Shown: in pieces, positions 1 through 6,078 of the stretch
Position numbering within the stretch: the first letter of the stretch is position 1
Layout: the number at the start of each line of letters is the position of its first letter
Source: an uncultured Prevotellaceae bacterium
Lineage (GTDB): Bacteria; Bacteroidota; Bacteroidia; Bacteroidales; Bacteroidaceae
Length of the DNA: 41,923 nt
Reading direction: 5' to 3'
NCBI GenBank assembly: GCA_946188395.1
Contig: CAMHUU010000022.1
Coordinates: 1-41,923, forward strand
Notes under the pieces: model-generated
The model's database searches: none
Seen by the model: only the letters and a program-made list of their open reading frames with translations
What the model was told of the DNA's origin: nothing
Translations under genes and position numbers: made by a program

Positions 1-24
1 GACTAATACCTATTGAAGATATAG

Positions 25-60
25 AGCGGTTGCCTGTGAGGGTCACCGCTTTATTTATTT
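25..60 (+). terminator. Rho-independent terminator of an upstream gene
   Basis: The arms AGCGGT (25-30) and ACCGCT (45-50) pair perfectly, and a T-rich tail follows at 51-60. The gene it ends lies outside the window, upstream on the plus strand. Confidence 0.6.
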
Positions 61-85
61 GTTAAACTTTCCTAAATATCAGCTG

Positions 86-118
86 CATTTCTCATTTCTC
101 ACTTCTCATTTCTCATTT
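86..118. repeat. CATTTCT/CACTTCT tandem low-complexity tract
   Basis: Four to five copies of a 7-base CATTTCT or CACTTCT unit sit just upstream of the rplU -7 box, where a -33 element would be expected. Similar short pyrimidine tracts occur near 37.22 kb and inside the ABC-F gene at 37.56 kb. Confidence 0.6.
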
Positions 119-124
119 ATTTTG

Positions 125-222
125 TACCTTTGCGCCCGATTTAGTCCGTGGTGGCTCAAGAAAGCTGTTGCACGAAGCGACACGCCATGCGGAAAAACCC
201 GTTAAACAATTAATAAACAACA
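125..222 (+). promoter_or_regulatory. rplU-rpmA promoter and 5' leader
   Basis: TACCTTTGC at 125-133 matches the Bacteroidota -7 consensus TAnnTTTG. No TTTG is present at the -33 distance, because that stretch is the CATTTCT tract. The leader from about 140 to 222 is long enough to fold. Ribosomal-protein operons are often autoregulated through such leaders, but I do not recognise a known L21 leader structure here. Confidence 0.6.
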
Positions 223-540
223 ATGTACGCAATTGTAGAAATCAACGGTCAGCAGTTCAAGGCAGAGCAGGGAAAGAAGCTCTTTATCAACCACATGAAG
301 GATGTGGAAGCCGGTAAAACTGTTGAATTCGACAAGGTACTGCTTGTCGACAATGAAGGTTCAGTACAGGTAGGTGCGCCCACCGTAAGCGGTGCAAAAG
401 TAGTATGCGAAGTGGTTAATCCGCTCGTAAAGGGTGAGAAGGTTATCGTTTTCAAGATGAAGCGTCGTAAGGACTCTCGCAAGCGCAACGGTCACCGTCA
501 GCAGTACACCCAGGTAGAAGTTAAATCAGTAATCGCTTAA
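223..540 (+). CDS. rplU: 50S ribosomal protein L21 (bL21)
   Basis: The 105-residue product is a full-length bL21, a protein of the large ribosomal subunit that contacts 23S rRNA. It begins [18 protein letters not shown] and has the family's conserved [17 protein letters not shown] basic stretch near residues 78-94, the rRNA-binding loop. The start at 223 gives the standard N terminus. It lies 18 bases upstream of rpmA and shares its promoter and leader. The rplU-rpmA order is nearly universal in bacteria. There is no sign of truncation. Confidence 0.98.
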   Translation: MYAIVEINGQQFKAEQGKKLFINHMKDVEAGKTVEFDKVLLVDNEGSVQVGAPTVSGAKVVCEVVNPLVKGEKVIVFKMKRRKDSRKRNGHRQQYTQVEVKSVIA

Positions 541-558
541 AATCAGGAGGAACACATT

Positions 559-816
559 ATGGCACATAAAAAAGGTGTAGGTAGTTCTAAGAACGGACGC
601 GAGTCAGCTGCTCAGCGACTTGGCGTGAAGATTTTCGGTGGTCAGAAAGTTGTTGCTGGTAACATCATCGTTCGCCAGCGTGGTTCAAAGCACAACGCAG
701 GCAACAACGTGGCTATGGGTAAGGACGATACGCTGTACGCACTCTGCGATGGTACTGTTCAGTTCCACAAGGGCAAGCGCGACAAGAGCGTCGTTTCAGT
801 AATTCCTGAAGCATAA
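559..816 (+). CDS. rpmA: 50S ribosomal protein L27 (bL27)
   Basis: The 85-residue product is a complete bL27, whose N-terminal arm reaches the peptidyl-transferase centre. It starts [16 protein letters not shown], the typical form in species that do not process the N terminus. It continues with the conserved [16 protein letters not shown] block near residues 28-43. The start is supported by a strong AGGAGG Shine-Dalgarno at 545-550, which is unusual for Bacteroidota and suggests tight translational coupling with rplU. A terminator follows at 862-895. Confidence 0.98.
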   Translation: MAHKKGVGSSKNGRESAAQRLGVKIFGGQKVVAGNIIVRQRGSKHNAGNNVAMGKDDTLYALCDGTVQFHKGKRDKSVVSVIPEA

Positions 817-861
817 CGCCGAAGAAAACAAAACAACAAAAATTTATTCCAAACAAACAAT

Positions 862-898
862 AAAAGGGAGCTCCATTCGGTCTCCCTTTTACTTTGCT
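862..898 (+). terminator. Terminator of rplU-rpmA
   Basis: The arms AAAAGGGAG (862-870) and CTCCCTTTT (882-890) form a 9-bp stem with an 11-base loop. T-rich sequence follows. Confidence 0.75.
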
Positions 899-924
899 TT
901 TTAATTCGAATCCCGCGAGGGACA

Positions 925-1032
925 TTAAAACGGTCCATAGCCCATACATGAGGTTGTTCCCAGTGCGGTCAGTGCCGCCGTCAGCGCCGCTATCGCTATG
1001 CGAATCACGACTTCCCAAAAATTCTTTTTCAT
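925..1032 (-). CDS. Smalltalk-family small hydrophobic peptide
   Basis: This 35-residue ORF begins MKKNFWEVVIRIAIAAL, continues with a hydrophobic LTAALTALG stretch and ends TTSCMGYGPF. It matches the pattern of the Bacteroidota-specific 'smalltalk protein' family of about 32 residues: MKK start, one hydrophobic helix, then a TSC motif. The cysteine could be a lipobox-like site or a membrane-proximal residue. From memory, these peptides are often encoded next to HU-type DNA-binding proteins, as here, where it lies directly downstream of one. A strong terminator separates the two, so it may be transcribed separately or by read-through. Its function is unknown. Confidence 0.8.
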   Translation of the reverse strand: MKKNFWEVVIRIAIAALTAALTALGTTSCMGYGPF

Positions 1033-1074
1033 AATTTTCTTATAATTTTCTAGTAAATTTTCTTGTAATTTTGA

Positions 1075-1086
1075 GGCCTTTAGGCC
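1075..1086. repeat. GGCCTTTAGGCC palindrome, copy 1
   Basis: This 12-bp palindrome sits next to AT-rich sequence between two genes. The same 12 bases recur at 4330-4341, and a variant (GGGCTTTAGCCC) is at 23616-23627. Confidence 0.6.
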
Positions 1087-1100
1087 GACCCAAAAAGTTC

Positions 1101-1134
1101 AAAAAGGAAAGCGCCCGAAGGCGCTAACCTTTTT
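1101..1134 (-). terminator. Strong terminator of the HU gene
   Basis: On the minus strand the stem AGCGCC-TTCG-GGCGCT is extended by AAAAAGG/CCTTTTT across a two-base internal bulge on each side. It overlaps the HU stop codon (1133-1135). Confidence 0.85.
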
Positions 1135-2035
1135 AAGAGCCCGTTTCGAAGCCGCCGCTGCCGCCGGTGCCCTTAGTGAACACCTTCGTAGTCACCTGGC
1201 TGCTCACACCATCCTTGATGGCAATGGCCTTGACGGTGGTCGTCTCATCGATGGTGAAGGGCTGGGTGTACAGCGTGTCGTTGCTGTCGGGATCGTCACC
1301 GTTCTCCGAATAGTAGATGGTTGCGCCGTCAGGACCGCTGATGCTCACCTGGCTGGTCTCCTCGAACGGACTCACACCGCTAATCGTAGGAGCTGCTACG
1401 CTGCTCTGCTGGCTCTGCGAACCACTCTGCGAACCACTACCAGAATTTTCGGTGTTTTCGCCGTTTCCGCTGTTTTCGGAATTACCCGAACCACTGTTTT
1501 CGGAATTACCCGAACCTTCGCCGCCGTTCGACGGATCCACAGCGTCGACGCCGGTCAGACTCTTGATGAGCGCCTTGGCCTTCGAGGTGAAGGTGGTGCT
1601 GGCCTCGGCCGACATGCGCTCGATGGTGGTCTCGCCGGTGGCCTGCATAATCATCTTCACGTTCGAGATGGCGAACTGCTGCAGGGCGATGTTCTCAGCC
1701 AGCTCCTCGTCCTTGCGCTGCGAGCCCTTGCCGGCACTGACCTTCGCGCCCTTCTTCAGCGTCAGGCCGTTGCCCTCGACGGTGGCCTTGAACAGACCCA
1801 GGTCGTCAATCTTCACCACGTAGCCCAGCAGCGTCAGCTCCTTCAGACAGGCCACCAGGTCGGTCAGCATACCGACAATCTGGCCCTTCGAGAACGACGT
1901 GTTGTGGTGCGCCATGTGGTCGGCCAGCTGCTTCAGGTCCTTCGTGCCCTTGTACTCCACGCGGGGATAATACTTACCAGCCACTCCCTCGATGGAGTCG
2001 TTGGTGTTCAATGTTACATTCAATTCCAATGCCAT
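1133..2035 (-). CDS. HU-family DNA-binding protein with C-terminal CHB_HEX_C-like domain
   Basis: The first ~130 residues, from MALELNVTLN, resemble the Bacteroidota HU-HIG domain, a DNA-bending fold fused to extra domains. They include KGQIVGMLTDLVACLKE and the GNGLTLKKGAKVS beta region. A low-complexity Gly-Ser-Asn-Glu linker (NSENSGSG repeats, about residues 170-205) leads to a beta domain. Its YYSENGDDPDSNDTLYTQPF and TVKAIAIKDG segments match chitobiase C-terminal (CHB_HEX_C) domains. The start at 2035 is chosen over an in-frame ATG at 2137 because the -7-like box (2139-2147) leaves that ATG untranscribed and because HU homology begins at MALEL. Expected role: nucleoid or element-specific DNA binding; the target is unknown. 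Confidence 0.85.
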   Translation of the reverse strand: MALELNVTLNTNDSIEGVAGKYYPRVEYKGTKDLKQLADHMAHHNTSFSKGQIVGMLTDLVACLKELTLLGYVVKIDDLGLFKATVEGNGLTLKKGAKVSAGKGSQRKDEELAENIALQQFAISNVKMIMQATGETTIERMSAEASTTFTSKAKALIKSLTGVDAVDPSNGGEGSGNSENSGSGNSENSGNGENTENSGSGSQSGSQSQQSSVAAPTISGVSPFEETSQVSISGPDGATIYYSENGDDPDSNDTLYTQPFTIDETTTVKAIAIKDGVSSQVTTKVFTKGTGGSGGFETGS

Positions 2036-2070
2036 AATTTTTCTTGTTTTTAAATTGTTAATACTGTTGT

Positions 2071-2125
2071 TACTTTCGGAGTAATCAAAAATACTTTCGG
2101 AGTATTGCGCACTACTCTTGGAGTA
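2071..2125. repeat. Three TACTTTCGGAGTA palindromes at 21-bp intervals
   Basis: TACTTTCGGAGTA occurs at 2071-2083 and 2092-2104, and TACTCTTGGAGTA at 2113-2125. Starts are exactly 21 bp apart, two helical turns. Each is an imperfect inverted repeat (TACT...AGTA). They lie between the -7-like box and the HU start codon, so they could be operators or three small RNA hairpins in the leader. Confidence 0.85.
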
Positions 2126-2138
2126 ATTGATTTCCACT

Positions 2139-2210
2139 GCGAAGTTACGACATCCGCCAAGGTCACTTTCCGATTCTTTCCCATCCTTGCCGATTCTTTC
2201 CGATTCTTTC
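2139..2210 (-). promoter_or_regulatory. HU promoter with 10-bp phased GATTCTTTC repeats
   Basis: On the minus strand TAACTTCGC (2147 to 2139) is a one-mismatch -7 box, with TTCG in place of TTTG. Upstream, cgattctttc repeats at 2171-2180, 2191-2200 and 2201-2210, with degenerate units at 2161-2170 and 2181-2190. The exact 10-bp phase puts all copies on one face of the helix, as expected for an activator or a cooperative binder. Confidence 0.5.
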
Positions 2211-2226
2211 CGATGACGTTAACATT

Positions 2227-2409
2227 TCAGCCGTCTTTGCGGATGCAATAATGGTCGCACAACCACTCCACAACGCTGGGCGGCAGAATCTGACGGGGAC
2301 GTAAACCCAGGGCCCAGAGCTCGTCCCAATGGCGACGGAGATAGTTGCCCAGAGTCTTTGTCGTAACACCGGCGCAGTCGGCCAGCTCTTGTCGCGTCAT
2401 TGCCTTCAT
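2227..2409 (-). CDS. DUF4248 helix-turn-helix protein
   Basis: The 60-residue protein starts MKAMTRQELADCAGVTTKTL and continues through GNYLRRHWDELWALGL and RPRQILPPSVVEWLCDHYCI. This is the DUF4248 pattern: a small HTH-like fold found in Bacteroidota next to HU-type and phage-like replication genes. The segment ELADCAGVTTKTLGNYL reads as a helix-turn-helix, so a DNA-binding or regulatory role is likely. It follows the replication-type gene by 12 bases and belongs to the same minus-strand transcription unit. The HU gene further on has its own promoter. Confidence 0.85.
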   Translation of the reverse strand: MKAMTRQELADCAGVTTKTLGNYLRRHWDELWALGLRPRQILPPSVVEWLCDHYCIRKDG

Positions 2410-2421
2410 GAAATAATCCGT

Positions 2422-3120
2422 TTAATCCGTTGTTTTCGTTTTCATTGCCTTCCATTCCTCGTAGCTCACGGCGCCGGCCTTGCTCCGTTCACGCTCAGCC
2501 TCCTGTCGGGCGTTGGCGGCCTCGCGCTCTGCGGCCTGTTCGCGCTGCTGGGCGGTCGCGGTCTGCTCCTGGGCCTGCTTGCCGCGAGCTCTTTTCAGAC
2601 GTTCCGCTGCGGCGGTGTTGTCCACGCTGTATTGCGTGTTCATCCATCGTTTCAGCCTGCTATCGAGATTCCAATAACGCTTCCCCTGAAACCGCATTTT
2701 ACCTGTTCTCGGGTTTTCTTCACTCCAGTAGTTGAAGAAATCGGCCAACCGATCACGATTGTACTGCCCGATGCGCTTCAAGCACTCTTCCCGAAAAGCC
2801 TCTTTTGCGCCGCCGGCAATATATATCATTTCATCTCCTTTTGCTTCTTGCGGCTTTTCTTTTATAGGGGAGTATGAGGGGGAAGTTTTCTTGTCCTTTC
2901 TTTCTTTTCTCTCTTTCAAGTTAAATCTGATGTTGGTTAAAAACTGGAAATGCTTGCGCCATTTAGCCACCCGTGCGCGCTGTTCTGCGTCAAGCGTTTC
3001 ATAGAGTTTCACGCACATCAGCATGTGATGCAGCGTCTGCTGCACCACAAGCCCTTCGTTATCTATGCCCGAAAGATTGAGCAGGTCAACGACATCTTGT
3101 TCAATCTTCGCTGTTTCCAT
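2422..3120 (-). CDS. Putative phage-type replication/primosome protein
   Basis: This is a 232-residue protein. Residues ~1-70 are helical. A charged linker (KERKERKDKKTSPSYSPIKE, about 70-90) follows. A conserved-looking block, RDRLADFFNYWSEENPRTG then KMRFQGKRYWNLDSRLKRW (about 123-161), comes next, then a highly charged Gln/Glu/Ala coiled-coil tail. The 'FF.YWSE....KMRF......W....RL.RW' pattern resembles the C-terminal parts of DnaT/phage replication organiser proteins in Bacteroidota prophages. The start codon overlaps the end of the upstream gene by 20 bases, indicating translational coupling. The function is inferred from this pattern only. Confidence 0.6.
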   Translation of the reverse strand: METAKIEQDVVDLLNLSGIDNEGLVVQQTLHHMLMCVKLYETLDAEQRARVAKWRKHFQFLTNIRFNLKERKERKDKKTSPSYSPIKEKPQEAKGDEMIYIAGGAKEAFREECLKRIGQYNRDRLADFFNYWSEENPRTGKMRFQGKRYWNLDSRLKRWMNTQYSVDNTAAAERLKRARGKQAQEQTATAQQREQAAEREAANARQEAERERSKAGAVSYEEWKAMKTKTTD

Positions 3121-3412
3121 TTTCGACCAAAAGTTTTGACAGAATCTTCACTATTTCCGCATACACGTCCTTGTCGAACGCGCCCACTCGGCGACCCAGC
3201 TGGCGGTTTACGCGCAGCAGGTTGTACGTGGCGAATGCCGCCCTGTAGAAGCACAGCCGCGCCACCATCGGCATCTGCTGCACGCGCTGCATGAACTCCA
3301 GAAAATCGCACGTGCGCACCAGCATCTCGTGGCGCTCCGCCTCGTCCGCAACGCCCGCCGCAGCTTCACGCAAGCGCCGCTCAGTCCCTTGTAACAATTT
3401 AATCTCGTCCAT
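3101..3412 (-). CDS. Helical protein of unknown function
   Basis: This 103-residue protein (MDEIKLLQGTERRLREAAAG...) appears entirely alpha-helical, rich in Arg, Glu and Ala, with no cysteine pair or catalytic motif that I recognise. It lies between the P5-like gene (13 bases upstream) and the replication-type gene, which it overlaps by 20 bases, so it is translated with them. Small helical partners of phage replication proteins are common, but I do not recognise this family. That it is a real gene is supported by its position and lack of competing frames. Confidence 0.65.
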   Translation of the reverse strand: MDEIKLLQGTERRLREAAAGVADEAERHEMLVRTCDFLEFMQRVQQMPMVARLCFYRAAFATYNLLRVNRQLGRRVGAFDKDVYAEIVKILSKLLVENGNSED

Positions 3413-3425
3413 AATCCGTGTTCGT

Positions 3426-3809
3426 TTAAACTATTCGAATCTTAAAGGTTTCCATGACGTTCGCTACTTCGTGGTAGCGCAACCTGGTCGACGTTTCCAT
3501 CGCTGCCATCGCTATGCCCAGAAGAATGTACGTAGAATCATCCTTGAGCTCGTAGCCCGCGTTGTAGTGCATCTGACGGCACACGCAGTCGATGTACCGT
3601 TCCGTGTTGTTCTCCGTGGGCGGCGCATAGCGTGTCACGATCTGACGGATGGTCTTAAAGCCCCGACAGCGGTATGTGCGCATCAGCACCAGCCACGCAC
3701 GGATGGCATACGCTCTCGACTCAAACTCTACGAAGCCCTTGCGGACCCCCACACTACCCTGCCAGTTCTGACCGGCACGGATATTGAAAATGTTGTTTTT
3801 TGCTATCAT
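3426..3809 (-). CDS. P5-like phage structural / putative muralytic protein
   Basis: The 127-residue protein begins MIAKNNIFNIRAGQNWQGSV and includes KGFVEFESRAYAIRAWLVLM and FKTIRQIVTRYAPPTENNTE. The order 'NN..NIR....WQG', 'F..F.S...A.RA....', 'I..I..RYAPP.ENNTE.YI' is that of proteins annotated as 'structural protein P5', related to a phage PM2 virion protein and to small peptidoglycan-active phage proteins. The longer frame reaching 3992 has an atypical N terminus, so the start at 3809 is chosen. Alone in an element without capsid genes, it may be a retained wall-acting protein. No phage head or tail genes are near. Confidence 0.7.
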   Translation of the reverse strand: MIAKNNIFNIRAGQNWQGSVGVRKGFVEFESRAYAIRAWLVLMRTYRCRGFKTIRQIVTRYAPPTENNTERYIDCVCRQMHYNAGYELKDDSTYILLGIAMAAMETSTRLRYHEVANVMETFKIRIV

Positions 3810-3822
3810 AATTTCATAATTC

Positions 3823-4305
3823 TTAATTCTCTTTGAACATTCTCCCCAAGAGGACGCTATGGAAAAACGCCTCGTATTTGTCGCGGAAGCGAATCCACTT
3901 TTTGACAAATATAACAAACTCTCGTTCTTTTTGACATACCCCCGGCAGTCCCGTACGCGCATTGGGCTTCCACGCCCATACGCGGTTGGCATCGTTCTCG
4001 CTATAGGTCACTTCCCGCAGGTTCTCCAGCCGGTTGTCAGTCTTGTCGCCGTTGATGTGGTCAATCTGCGTCGGAAGCCGACCATACATCAACACCCATA
4101 CCATATGGTGCAATCTGATTGTTGGAAATTGGGCTCCTAACCTGATGCGTGTGTGCATGTAGCCCACACTGTTTACCGAGCCTTTCACCACCCGGTTTAG
4201 TTTCCGGTTCACCACTACACCCCGCTCTCGGTCGTACGTGTAATTCTTCACGATATGCGCCACCAGCGCCTCGTCACTTACAATCGTTTGATCTCGTCTG
4301 TTCAT
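3823..4305 (-). CDS. HNH endonuclease (homing-type)
   Basis: The 160-residue protein carries an HNH core: residues 66-100 read LHHMVWVLMYGRLPTQIDHI then NGDKTDNRLENLREVT. The first HH, the central DHINGDKTDNR and the asparagines are the expected metal-binding and catalytic positions. A short C-terminal segment (GLPGVCQKEREFVIFVKKW) resembles the AP2-like DNA-binding region of phage HNH homing endonucleases. It sits inside the operon, 13 bases before the P5-like gene. It could be a self-propagating insertion or a functional nuclease of the cassette. Confidence 0.88.
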   Translation of the reverse strand: MNRRDQTIVSDEALVAHIVKNYTYDRERGVVVNRKLNRVVKGSVNSVGYMHTRIRLGAQFPTIRLHHMVWVLMYGRLPTQIDHINGDKTDNRLENLREVTYSENDANRVWAWKPNARTGLPGVCQKEREFVIFVKKWIRFRDKYEAFFHSVLLGRMFKEN

Positions 4306-4329
4306 TTTTTATTTTATATTTTTTATTTA

Positions 4330-4341
4330 GGCCTTTAGGCC
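4330..4341. repeat. GGCCTTTAGGCC palindrome, copy 2
   Basis: This is identical to 1075-1086. It lies at the 3' end of the 95-residue gene, next to an AT-rich stretch (4306-4329) leading to the HNH gene start. Confidence 0.6.
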
Positions 4342-4342
4342 G

Positions 4343-4630
4343 CTAGCGTATCTCTTCTACGTCCAAATCTCCTTCTGTCCAGTCATGGATGTCATGTTCC
4401 AAGTTATATAGGTTCACGCCAGCAAAGTAATAGTGTCCAAGACCACGAAGCTCCTTCACAATCTTCTCGCACTCAATCAGAACGGTGCTGATGTTCGAAT
4501 CCTGAACCTGGTCTTTCCACCAATTCACCTTATAGTCGTCGCCTGCGTCGAGATACAGCGTCATTTCCTTCACCATCTTCGTGGTGACGCGCACCGACAC
4601 CTCGCGCGGTTCAAGTTGGTAATTATCCAT
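4343..4630 (-). CDS. Small acidic protein of unknown function
   Basis: This 95-residue protein (MDNYQLEPREVSVRVTTKMV...) is acidic, especially at its C terminus (HDWTEGDLDVEEIR), with aromatic residues in the middle (WWKDQ, GHYYFAGVNLYNLEHD). I recognise no family. Its start overlaps the stop of the upstream WYL_2-type gene by 8 bases, so the two are translationally coupled. The overlap and the absence of an alternative frame support it being real. An acidic partner or DNA-mimic role is conceivable but not shown. Confidence 0.65.
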   Translation of the reverse strand: MDNYQLEPREVSVRVTTKMVKEMTLYLDAGDDYKVNWWKDQVQDSNISTVLIECEKIVKELRGLGHYYFAGVNLYNLEHDIHDWTEGDLDVEEIR

Positions 4631-5021
4631 GGTTCGTGTAATTAGGAATTGTTACACCAATAATCTTTACAATTCTCAGCGCAGAGAACGCACGGAACGC
4701 CTCACGGTCCAAGTCCCAATAAGTGAAGTACAGATCGTTGGGACGGCTGTTCGTCGAAGTCATGATTTTCTTGTACCGGTAGTTGTCGTACCCTTCGGAC
4801 ACCCCGTGGCACAACGTTCCGCGTGCCTGGCGCGTCGTGCCGTCCTGCTTCTCGTACAGGAACGTCACCCTGCCCTGCCCCAGCTTCTCCAGCAGGTCCT
4901 TCACCAGGTGCGCCTGGCGGAACGCCTCGCTGCGCGTCATACACCCTTCTTCCATCAGTCGGTTCGCCAGTTCGCACACCCATGCATCCTCAAGTTGCTT
5001 TGTTGTTTTTTCTTTTTTCAT
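4623..5021 (-). CDS. WYL_2/DUF2693-type Sm-like fold protein
   Basis: This is a 132-residue protein starting MKKEKTTKQLEDAW. The central part, LEKLGQGRVTFLYEKQDGTT followed by RQARGTLCHG, matches the 'G.V.F.Y.K.DG..R.A.GTL' pattern of the WYL_2 (formerly DUF2693) SH3/Sm-like barrel. That family is common in Bacteroidota mobile elements. The N terminus has an HTH-like helical segment (ANRLMEEGCMTRSEAFRQAH). The long frame to 5159 would run through the promoter and operator, so the start at 5021 is used. It is the first gene of the operon running to DUF4248 and may be a regulator or nucleic-acid-binding protein. Confidence 0.75.
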   Translation of the reverse strand: MKKEKTTKQLEDAWVCELANRLMEEGCMTRSEAFRQAHLVKDLLEKLGQGRVTFLYEKQDGTTRQARGTLCHGVSEGYDNYRYKKIMTSTNSRPNDLYFTYWDLDREAFRAFSALRIVKIIGVTIPNYTNHG

Positions 5022-5060
5022 AACGTCAAAAAAATTAAGTGAATAAAAAAGTTTTCTGAC

Positions 5061-5108
5061 GCGAAGGTAGGCACAAAAAAAATGCGCTCCAATTTCTTGA
5101 AACGCATT
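5061..5108 (-). promoter_or_regulatory. Cassette operon promoter with AATGCG...CGCATT operator
   Basis: On the minus strand TACCTTCGC (5069 to 5061) is a one-mismatch -7 box. ATTG (5093-5090) lies exactly 20 bases upstream as a weak -33. Inverted arms AATGCG (5081-5086) and CGCATT (5103-5108) enclose the -33 element. The same arm pair, at nearly the same spacing, covers the -33 box at 6219-6260. Confidence 0.6.
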
Positions 5109-5192
5109 CGGTAAGTGATTTCGGTAAGTGTTGCTGATTTCGGTAAAAGTCGGGGGCAAAATTACCGAACTTCGGTAAGTGCTTCGGTAAGT
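5107..5192. repeat. TTCGGTAAGTG iteron-like array
   Basis: TTCGGTAAGTG occurs at 5107-5117, 5120-5130 and 5171-5181. Variants are at 5139-5149 (TTCGGTAAAAG) and 5183-5192 (TTCGGTAAGT), and an inverted TTACCGAA is at 5162-5169. The array ends at the stop codon of the S24 gene and lies directly upstream of the cassette operon promoter. It is too short and irregular to be CRISPR. Confidence 0.85.
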
Positions 5193-5193
5193 T

Positions 5194-6069
5194 TCACATA
5201 TTCTTTCGCAAAAACTCCATCAAAACAATCTCACGGACAGAGGCTCCATTTCCCTTCCATTTATCAACGTGCAAGCGCATGTAGGGATGGTTGCTGATGG
5301 TGCGTTGCACCTTGCCAACAGAACACGGATAGGCGAAGTCGGGGGGCAGATTCATATCGATGGCCTTGCGCTCAAAATCGCTCACGCTGCCCTCGTAGTC
5401 GCAGCAGTCGCGCACCACGCAGTAGGCCACCGCCCACGCCGATGCAGCCCAGAACAGATGACAACCCTCACGGGCGGCCTTCGCCAGACGCTGCATCACG
5501 TCGCCCTCCTGGTGTTTCTTCGCCAAGGAACGGTTCAGAATGTCCATACACTCGCTGTACGATACACGGGGCGCCTTCTTCACAATGTTGCGCACCACAC
5601 CCGATATTCTCGTCTCTTTCTGGTCGGTCAGCGCGATAGCATTGTATTTCTGATTCTTAGGCAACAGCCATTTCTGCCGCTTGTCGTCAGAGAAAAACAC
5701 CTTGGCAGTGTACTCCCGCTCAATCTCGGCCACAACGATGTCACCGTCGTGCGCCTCAGCCCCAATCTCCAGCTGCAGCATGTCACCCTCGTGAATATCG
5801 GCTTCAATCATCGAATCGCCTTGCGCTACGACGTCCACTATAAGATGCAGGCCTACCACCGACTTGGGCAGATAGAAATAATCCTCAATCACCTGCTCGC
5901 CAGTATCGCTCGGTACACCGCAGCTCACCCTGTTGCCCAGCACCGGCACCGGCGTGTCGCAGATTTCATACTGGATGCCATGACGGTCGAAGAATTCCAG
6001 TGCTTCCTCGGGTGACATCACATAGGGCTTACAGCCCTGCTTCTTCTTCAGTTCAATTTCCTTAGTCAT
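5194..6069 (-). CDS. UmuD-like S24 peptidase with extra C-terminal domain
   Basis: This 291-residue protein has a LexA/UmuD-type serine-lysine self-cleaving domain at residues ~45-150. The catalytic serine is S86 in GDSMIEADIHEGD, and the lysine is K123 in EREYTAKVFF. The probable cleavage site is Cys50-Gly51 in VSCGVPSDTG, which parallels the Cys-Gly site of UmuD rather than the Ala-Gly of LexA and CI. Residues 1-45 show no clear helix-turn-helix. Residues ~155-291 (RVSYSECMDILNRSLAKKH onward) form an extra domain that I do not recognise. No umuC is nearby. It is the second gene from its promoter and ends at the iteron array, so it probably regulates the cassette in response to damage. Confidence 0.85.
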   Translation of the reverse strand: MTKEIELKKKQGCKPYVMSPEEALEFFDRHGIQYEICDTPVPVLGNRVSCGVPSDTGEQVIEDYFYLPKSVVGLHLIVDVVAQGDSMIEADIHEGDMLQLEIGAEAHDGDIVVAEIEREYTAKVFFSDDKRQKWLLPKNQKYNAIALTDQKETRISGVVRNIVKKAPRVSYSECMDILNRSLAKKHQEGDVMQRLAKAAREGCHLFWAASAWAVAYCVVRDCCDYEGSVSDFERKAIDMNLPPDFAYPCSVGKVQRTISNHPYMRLHVDKWKGNGASVREIVLMEFLRKNM

Positions 6070-6078
6070 TGTCTGTTG

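Noticed and set aside
713..1018. 101-codon minus-strand open frame over rpmA
   Set aside because: It overlaps rpmA and the terminator. The real gene here is the shorter smalltalk frame at 925-1032.
5107..5192. TTCGGTAAGTG array as a CRISPR
   Set aside because: Units are 11 bp with 1-21-bp irregular gaps, not ~30-bp repeats with equal spacers, and no cas genes are present.
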